A stretch of DNA of 20,001 bases from the NCBI GenBank assembly GCA_036645575.1, contig JAVXNW010000049.1, positions 1-20,001 of the forward strand, written 5' to 3'. Made by a program: the position numbers and the translations under genes. This document shows, piece after piece, positions 15,916 through 20,001 of this stretch (positions are counted from its first letter, which is position 1; every line of letters starts with the position of its first letter). Source of the DNA: JAVXNW01 sp036645575. Lineage in GTDB: Bacteria > Bacillota > Clostridia > Christensenellales > Aristaeellaceae. The notes under the pieces are model-generated. The model saw only the letters and a program-made list of their open reading frames with translations, did not search any database and was not told the DNA's origin.

Positions 15916-16314
15916 CTAATTTTCGCAATCCTCGCTGATTTCACCCGCGTCCAGCTTCTTTTTATAGTCCTCAATCGCCGCGTGCAGCGCCTCCTCGGCC
16001 AGCACCGAGCAGTGCAGCTTGACGGCGGGCAGGCCGCCCAGCGAGTCGGTCACCATCTTGTTGGTGATCTTGAGCGCCTCGTCGATGGTCTTGCCCATCA
16101 CCATTTCGGTCGCGCGGCTCGACGTGGCGATTGCCGCGCCGCAGCCAAAGGTCTTGAACTTGACATCGGTGATGACGCCGGCAGCCACCTTGATCTGAAT
16201 CTGCATGATGTCGCCGCACTTGGCGTTGCCCACGGTGCCGGTGCCGCTCGGCTTGTCGATTTCGCCCACATTCCGGGGATTCATGAAGTGATCCATAACC
16301 TGTTCGGTGTACAT
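15916..16314 (-). CDS. iscU: Iron-sulfur cluster assembly scaffold (IscU/NifU-like)
   Basis: This is the scaffold on which IscS-derived sulfur and iron are assembled into Fe-S clusters. The 132 residues show the three ligand cysteines Cys33 (NAKCGD, with the conserved Asp35), Cys58 (FGCGAA) and Cys102 (KLHCSVLAEEAL), in the order found in NifU-type proteins of Firmicutes. The start MYTEQVMDHFMNPRN matches the family. ATG 16314 has AGGAAG about 8 bases upstream, while the open frame to 16350 lacks an RBS. It is third in the iscR-iscS-iscU cluster, 83 bp after iscS. Confidence 0.95.
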   Translation of the reverse strand: MYTEQVMDHFMNPRNVGEIDKPSGTGTVGNAKCGDIMQIQIKVAAGVITDVKFKTFGCGAAIATSSRATEMVMGKTIDEALKITNKMVTDSLGGLPAVKLHCSVLAEEALHAAIEDYKKKLDAGEISEDCEN

Positions 16315-16397
16315 ATTGATGCTTCCTTTCCGTATAAACCGATTCACCATTTATCCCGTTCGCCCTTGCGCGCCACGCGCGCGGGGCGGCATGCGCA

Positions 16398-17564
16398 TCA
16401 GCCCTTATAAAGCGGCGACAGCGCGCGCAGGAATTTCACGATCCGCGTAAGCGCGGCAATGGTCTCGTCCACTTCCTCGGCCGTGTTCTCCTCGCTAAAG
16501 GAGAAGCGGAGCGAGCCGTGCGCCACCTCGTGGGGAAGCCCGATCGCCAGCAGCACGTGCGAGGGATCAAGCGACCCCGACGCGCACGCCGATCCGGTCG
16601 ATGCCGCGATGTGCGCGTCCAGATCCAGCCGCATCAGCAGCGCCTCGCCCTCGACATAGCGGATCGACACATTCGCGTTGCCGGGCAGGCGCTCGGTCGG
16701 GTGGCCGTTGAGCAGCACTTCCGGGATGTTTTGCATGATCCCCGCGATCAGCCGGTCGCGCAAGGCGGTCAAGTAGGCGTTGTGCGCCTCGAGGTTCTGG
16801 GCCGCGCGCTCAATCGCGACGCCCATTCCGACGATGGAGCCCATGTTTTCGGTGCCTGCGCGCTGCCCGCGCTCCTGCGACCCGCCCTCGATCAGCCGCG
16901 CAATGTGCACGCCCTTGCGGATGTAGAGCGCGCCCACGCCCTTGGGCGCGTGGAACTTGTGCCCCGACAGCGACAGCATGTCAACCGGCAGCGTCCGGAG
17001 GTCAATCGGGACCGATCCAATCGCCTGCACCGCGTCGGTGTGCATCCATACGCCGTGCGCCTTGGCGATCGCGCCCAGTTGCGCAATCGGCTCAAGGGTT
17101 CCGATCTCGTTGTTGGCCATCATGATGCTCACGAGCGTCGTGTCCGGGCGAATGGCCTTTTCAAGGTCGTCCGGCGACACCCGCCCGTAGGAATCGACCG
17201 GCAGATAGGTCACCTCAAAGCCTTCGCGCTCAAGCGCCGCGCAGGTGTGCATCACCGCGTGGTGCTCAATCGCGCTCGTGATCAGGTGGCGTCCCTTGTC
17301 CTTTTTCGCGTAGGCGGTTCCGCGAATCGCCCAGTTGTCGGCCTCGGTTCCGCAGCCGGTGAAGTAAATCTCCGCAGGATCGGCGCCCAGCGCCGCCGCG
17401 ACCTGCGCGCGCGCTTGGTCAAGGCCCTTGCGCGCCTCGCGCCCATATTCGTGATGGGTGGAGGAGGGGTTGGCATAATAGGTGGTCAGGTAAGGCAGCA
17501 TTGCCGCAATGACTTCGTCGCTCACGCGCGTCGTCGCCGCGTTATCCAGATAAATTCGCTTCAT
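16398..17564 (-). CDS. iscS: Cysteine desulfurase (IscS/NifS)
   Basis: This PLP enzyme converts cysteine to alanine and passes the sulfur as a persulfide to IscU and other acceptors. The 388 residues carry YLDNAATT (5-12), His101 in IEHHAV, the PLP lysine Lys203 in SGHKFHAPKG, RAGTENM (235-241) and the mobile-loop catalytic Cys327 in SACASGSL, the long-loop group I form. The ATG follows GGAGGG by 8-9 bases. It lies 49 bp after iscR and 83 bp before iscU. No mnmA follows, although that neighbour is common in Clostridia. Confidence 0.97.
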   Translation of the reverse strand: MKRIYLDNAATTRVSDEVIAAMLPYLTTYYANPSSTHHEYGREARKGLDQARAQVAAALGADPAEIYFTGCGTEADNWAIRGTAYAKKDKGRHLITSAIEHHAVMHTCAALEREGFEVTYLPVDSYGRVSPDDLEKAIRPDTTLVSIMMANNEIGTLEPIAQLGAIAKAHGVWMHTDAVQAIGSVPIDLRTLPVDMLSLSGHKFHAPKGVGALYIRKGVHIARLIEGGSQERGQRAGTENMGSIVGMGVAIERAAQNLEAHNAYLTALRDRLIAGIMQNIPEVLLNGHPTERLPGNANVSIRYVEGEALLMRLDLDAHIAASTGSACASGSLDPSHVLLAIGLPHEVAHGSLRFSFSEENTAEEVDETIAALTRIVKFLRALSPLYKG

Positions 17565-17613
17565 TTTCGTCGCCCTCCGGTAAATTGGTTTTATCTGTCC
17601 TGTGACAAGTTCG

Positions 17614-18096
17614 TCACTTGCATGAAGTCCCTTGCGACGTAGCGCGCTCGCCGACTGGTTCCCCGACTTCCGCCGGCGAGTTCGTCATTCGCATTTGGTC
17701 GTCTAGCATGTCCTGCAGGGTGATGCCGTCCACGATGCCGTTTAAGCCCTCCTGCACCTTTTGCCACACCAGCCGCGTCGGGCAGACGCACGCCTTGTCG
17801 CACAGGTCCTCTTGGCTCAGGCAGTCCACCTGCGCAAGCTCGCCCTCGAGCGTGCGCAACACGTCGCCCACCGTGATGTCTTTCGGCGACCGGGCCAGCA
17901 GGTATCCACCCTGCGCGCCGCGCACGCCCTTCACCAGCTTCGCGCGCCGCAAGGCGACGAGCAACTGCGCAAGATACGCCTCCGGCACGCCCTGCCGCGC
18001 CGCAATGGCCCGGAGCGGCTGCGGCTCGGCCTGTCCGCACTGCGCTAAATCGTACATCGCGTGGATGCCGTAGCGTCCCTTGGTCGATAGCTTCAA
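17614..18096 (-). CDS. iscR: Rrf2 family regulator, IscR-like
   Basis: This is a winged-helix repressor whose Fe-S cluster reports cluster supply and which controls the isc genes that follow. The 160 residues have the family start MKLSTKGRYGIHAMYDLA, a helix-turn-helix and wing (about 25-70, ending VRGAQGGYLLAR) and cluster cysteines Cys92, Cys99, Cys103 and Cys105 in the segment 91-106. Three of these are expected to bind the cluster, by analogy to IscR Cys92/98/104. The start is a TTG at 18096 with GGAGGA 6 bases upstream; the upstream ATG 18114 encodes this RBS as codons and is unlikely. A C-terminal tail of about 25 polar residues ends in Cys-Lys. Confidence 0.92.
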   Translation of the reverse strand: MKLSTKGRYGIHAMYDLAQCGQAEPQPLRAIAARQGVPEAYLAQLLVALRRAKLVKGVRGAQGGYLLARSPKDITVGDVLRTLEGELAQVDCLSQEDLCDKACVCPTRLVWQKVQEGLNGIVDGITLQDMLDDQMRMTNSPAEVGEPVGERATSQGTSCK

Positions 18097-18145
18097 GCGC
18101 TCTCCTCCATTCATGACAAAAACCGTCTGAATTGATTGCGCTCGT

Positions 18146-18174
18146 ATTGTATCATGCCCGGCGTCCCCTGTCAA
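18146..18174 (-). promoter_or_regulatory. Promoter of the isc operon
   Basis: On the minus strand TTGACA (18174-18169) and TACAAT (18151-18146) are 17 bases apart. The predicted start is near 18139, about 43 bases before the TTG start of iscR. Confidence 0.78.
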
Positions 18175-18187
18175 CGGTCCGCCGGGC
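18156..18187. repeat. Inverted repeat spanning the isc promoter
   Basis: GCCCGGCG (18156-18163) and CGCCGGGC (18180-18187) are perfect reverse complements 16 bp apart, so that the -35 hexamer lies between the arms. The left arm is within the promoter spacer. It could be an operator for IscR or another regulator, but its GC-rich arms do not look like the E. coli IscR sites. Confidence 0.55.
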
Positions 18188-18254
18188 AATTCCGATCATT
18201 TTCATAAGGATTAACGAAGCCGCCGCAAATTAGCCCCGCACCGCCCGCCCGCGC

Positions 18255-19466
18255 TCACGTCCCCGCTTGCAGGCGGTCGGCCTGCGCGGCTTGCTGGGCG
18301 CGGAAGCGGTCGTCAAAGGCGTTCACCGACGAGAACCCGCCGCGATATATCGCTTCCAGCTCCGCCATGCCGCGCTGGCTGCCGTACAGCGCAGGTCCCT
18401 TGGTCACGCGCAGCGCGCGAATCAGCGAGAGCTGCGCCTGCGAATCCTCCGTCAGCAAAAAATCGAGCAGCGAAAGCGCCAGCGCCTTGCGCGCCTGTGC
18501 GTCGGGGCGCGGCGCATCCACGACCGCCATCATCAGCAGCTGGTCGGTAAAGGCCGCGCCGCCTTGCGCGATCGTCCAGTCCGGGCCGCGCCCCATTTCC
18601 GACAGCACCTGCAAGCGCCGAATCTCCCGCTGCGTGACCGGTATGGCCGCCGCGACGTCGCCCGTGAAGGCCGCATAGGCGGCGTCGCCCTTGCGAAAAT
18701 CAGCGGGCAGGGCGGCTGGCAGGTCGCAAAGCACCAACTCGGTCTCGGGCATGGGCGTCGGGGCCTGCGTCGCGCGCGGATCGTCGGGCAGCCCAAGGTC
18801 AAGCCCTTCGCCCGCCTTTTCCGCCTGAAACCCGGCTCGCGTGCGGGAGCGCGGCGCGCACAGCGCGTTGAGCGCGCCCGACCAACTCAAAAAGCGCCCG
18901 TCGGAAGGCGCCTGCAGGAGAAAGCGCGCCCTTTTCTTGGCGGGCGGCGGCGGGTCGAGCGCCGCCCAATTGAGCGGCACATCCTCAAGCCATTTCCGGT
19001 TGAGCGCCCACGCATAGCCGCCCATCGCGACCGGCAGCGCGTAGAGCGCCTCGCCAGAGCGCCCCGCGTCCGCGATCGCCTCGGTCAGTTGCGCGCGCGC
19101 CGCGAGCGGAAGCAGGCCGTCTGCGCCGTCTAAGAGTCCCGGCGGAAACAAAATCGCGTCGGGTGGATTGACGTCGCCTGAACCAAAGGCGGCCAGCGTC
19201 ATGTCCGATACGCGCTCCACCTGCACATAGACGCCCGGGTGGCGCTTCTCAAACCGCGCGGCGCGCGCGTTCAGCCATGGCACAAAGCTTCCAGAACCGG
19301 GCGACCAGCCGCCGTGCACCCACACGCGCAGGACGCCCGCAAAGGGATCGTCCATCCGCGCCGCCGCGCCCTCGTTGCTCGCGGGCAGTCGCCCCGCGGC
19401 GACGATCACCAGCAGCATTAGCAGCAAAAGCGCCACCCAACACAAGCCCATTCCGAATTTGCGCAC
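18255..19466 (-). CDS. Membrane-anchored extracellular solute-binding-like protein
   Basis: The 403 residues start with one strongly hydrophobic helix (about 7-25) that lacks a lipobox and a clear cleavage site, so the protein is probably membrane-anchored and faces outward. The rest resembles family 1 solute-binding proteins (SBP_bac_1): VLRVWVHGGWS (45-55), then ARFEKRHPGVYVQVE (70-84), PPDAILFPPG (101-110) and a C-terminal helical part with TEDSQAQLSLIRAL. A Pro/Lys-rich segment (DPPPPAKKRAR, 171-181) and a low-complexity stretch (220-245) are unusual. No permease or ATPase gene is adjacent, so transport function is uncertain. The GTG at 19466 has GGGGTGA about 5 bases upstream. It lies 158 bp upstream of iscR on the same strand. 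Confidence 0.68.
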   Translation of the reverse strand: MRKFGMGLCWVALLLLMLLVIVAAGRLPASNEGAAARMDDPFAGVLRVWVHGGWSPGSGSFVPWLNARAARFEKRHPGVYVQVERVSDMTLAAFGSGDVNPPDAILFPPGLLDGADGLLPLAARAQLTEAIADAGRSGEALYALPVAMGGYAWALNRKWLEDVPLNWAALDPPPPAKKRARFLLQAPSDGRFLSWSGALNALCAPRSRTRAGFQAEKAGEGLDLGLPDDPRATQAPTPMPETELVLCDLPAALPADFRKGDAAYAAFTGDVAAAIPVTQREIRRLQVLSEMGRGPDWTIAQGGAAFTDQLLMMAVVDAPRPDAQARKALALSLLDFLLTEDSQAQLSLIRALRVTKGPALYGSQRGMAELEAIYRGGFSSVNAFDDRFRAQQAAQADRLQAGT

Positions 19467-19535
19467 ACCATCACCCCTCAAGAGAGTGTATGCGCAAAAT
19501 GGGCGCTTTTGCAAAAACAGCTTGAAAAACGCCAT

Positions 19536-19563
19536 ATAATAGGTAGAAACACCTGCAATTGAA
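19536..19563 (-). promoter_or_regulatory. Candidate promoter of the solute-binding-like gene
   Basis: On the minus strand TTCAAT (19563-19558) is followed after 16 bases by TATTAT (19541-19536). The -10 is good and the -35 weak. The predicted start lies about 65 bp upstream of the GTG start. Confidence 0.4.
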
Positions 19564-19601
19564 CCCTTAACAAAAAACAATGGGAACAGGCGCAAATTCA
19601 T

Positions 19602-19691
19602 TTTGCCGGATATCCCGGCAAACAGGCGATTTCCAGCAAGAAAAAGCGGCAAAATCCGCCGCGAAAGGCCGAAATCGCCCGAAAATCGGCC
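19602..19691. repeat. Series of short hairpins
   Basis: Three inverted repeats follow each other: TTTGCCGG (19602-19609) with CCGGCAAA (19615-19622), GCGG (19646-19649) with CCGC (19656-19659), and GGCCGA (19667-19672) with TCGGCC (19686-19691). The first is the strongest. No T-tract marks any as a terminator. Confidence 0.45.
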
Positions 19692-19894
19692 AAAAAGGCG
19701 CTGTTTACCGACTGTTAACATGCCGAAAGCGGTCGAAAAAGCCCATAAACACGAACATTAAACCGCAATGAGGCGCGCAATGATCAGAATTATCGTTATG
19801 GATGGCGCGCGATTGTGTCCGTCGCGGTTTCTGAATACCACTAGAACCGACAAACACGAACGAAATCTAAAATTGAGCGTGATAAAGAAAAGTG

Positions 19895-19923
19895 TTGACA
19901 TTGAAGGGCCGTCATGGTATTAT
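19895..19923 (+). promoter_or_regulatory. Near-consensus promoter reading out of the window
   Basis: TTGACA (19895-19900) and TATTAT (19918-19923) are 17 bases apart on the plus strand, one of the best promoter matches in the window. The predicted start is near 19930, just before a three-copy repeat. The gene it serves lies beyond 20001. Confidence 0.8.
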
Positions 19924-19935
19924 GTACAAGCGCTC

Positions 19936-19998
19936 GAGAAACGGAGCGCGGCGCACGAGAAACAAAGCGAGCCGCAAGAAACGCAGGGCGGCGAGCGA
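19936..19998 (+). repeat. Three imperfect ~20-bp repeats in a leader
   Basis: GAGAAAC at 19936 and 19957 and AAGAAAC at 19976 begin three units of 21, 19 and about 23 bases, each followed by a G/C-rich half (GGAGCGCGGCG, AAAGCGAGCCG, GCAGGGCGGCG). They begin within a few bases of the predicted transcription start, so they would lie at the 5' end of the RNA. The last unit runs to the window edge. Confidence 0.6.
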
Positions 19999-20001
19999 GG
20001 G

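Larger units (their letters stand above)
19467..20001. other. 535-bp non-coding region at the right edge
   Basis: No credible gene is seen; a 63-codon frame near 19580 has no ribosome binding site. The region is AT-richer than its surroundings. It holds a promoter candidate for the solute-binding-like gene, a set of short hairpins at 19602-19691, a TGTTAACA palindrome at 19713-19720, two copies of AAACACGAAC (near 19747 and 19853), a strong plus-strand promoter and a repeat-bearing leader at its end. Confidence 0.65.

Noticed and set aside
16518..17642. Plus-strand open frame (374 codons) opposite iscS
   Set aside because: It is an antisense shadow of a certain cysteine desulfurase gene; composition and lack of an RBS argue against coding.
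18097..18189. Extended N-terminus of the IscR-like protein
   Set aside because: It crosses the predicted promoter and the RBS that serves the TTG start, and the family begins at MKLSTKGRYG.
19580..19771. 63-codon plus-strand frame in the right-hand intergenic region
   Set aside because: No ribosome binding site, Lys/Arg/Gln-rich without motif, and it spans several hairpins.

Overview
The window reads as chromosomal DNA of a high-GC member of the Clostridia (Firmicutes). This is inferred from gene content and order: a fabF-accB-fabZ-accC-accD-accA run, a three-gene RbsA/RbsC/RbsB-type sugar ABC operon beside a LacI-type regulator, an iscR(Rrf2)-iscS-iscU cluster, an HflX with a long N-terminal extension, strong GGAGG-type ribosome binding sites and frequent GTG/TTG starts. 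No rRNA, tRNA, phage, IS or CRISPR sequence was recognised. The genus cannot be named from the sequence alone.

Layout. Positions 1-488 are non-coding and rich in palindromes; they end in three copies of a ~39-bp repeat that run into the fabF ribosome binding site. From 489 to 6545 (+) lies a tightly packed operon for the elongation and malonyl-CoA steps of type II fatty acid synthesis (fabF, accB, fabZ, accC, accD, accA), closed by a DegV/FakB-like fatty-acid-binding protein. Most junctions are ATGA, GTGA or TTGA stop/start overlaps. On the minus strand follow a secreted transglutaminase-like protein (6584-7732) and a sugar ABC transporter read as ATPase, permease, binding protein (11632 down to 7930). 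A divergent LacI-family regulator (11975-12985, +) shares a 342-bp AT-rich control region with the transporter. Both divergent promoters have a GAAA-N2-GTT-type palindrome at the predicted transcription start.

From 18096 down to 13169 (-) runs iscR-iscS-iscU-hflX-protein tyrosine phosphatase, spaced by 50-85 bp and ending at a good intrinsic terminator shared with lacI. Upstream of iscR, on the same strand, is an orphan membrane-anchored solute-binding-like protein (18255-19466). The last 535 bases are non-coding, AT-richer and hairpin-bearing. They end with a near-consensus plus-strand promoter (TTGACA-17-TATTAT) and a leader of three ~20-bp repeats that leads to a gene outside the window.

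How it fits together. The acc genes make malonyl-CoA, FabF uses malonyl-ACP for condensation and FabZ dehydrates the 3-hydroxyacyl-ACP; the DegV protein may return free fatty acids to the acyl-phosphate pool. The isc genes build Fe-S clusters under a cluster-sensing repressor. The ABC/LacI pair is a substrate-induced sugar uptake unit. Most of the window is housekeeping. The least ordinary items are the JAMM/RadC-like metal-binding motif at the N-terminus of HflX, the repeat array ahead of fabF, and the repeat-bearing leader at the right edge.
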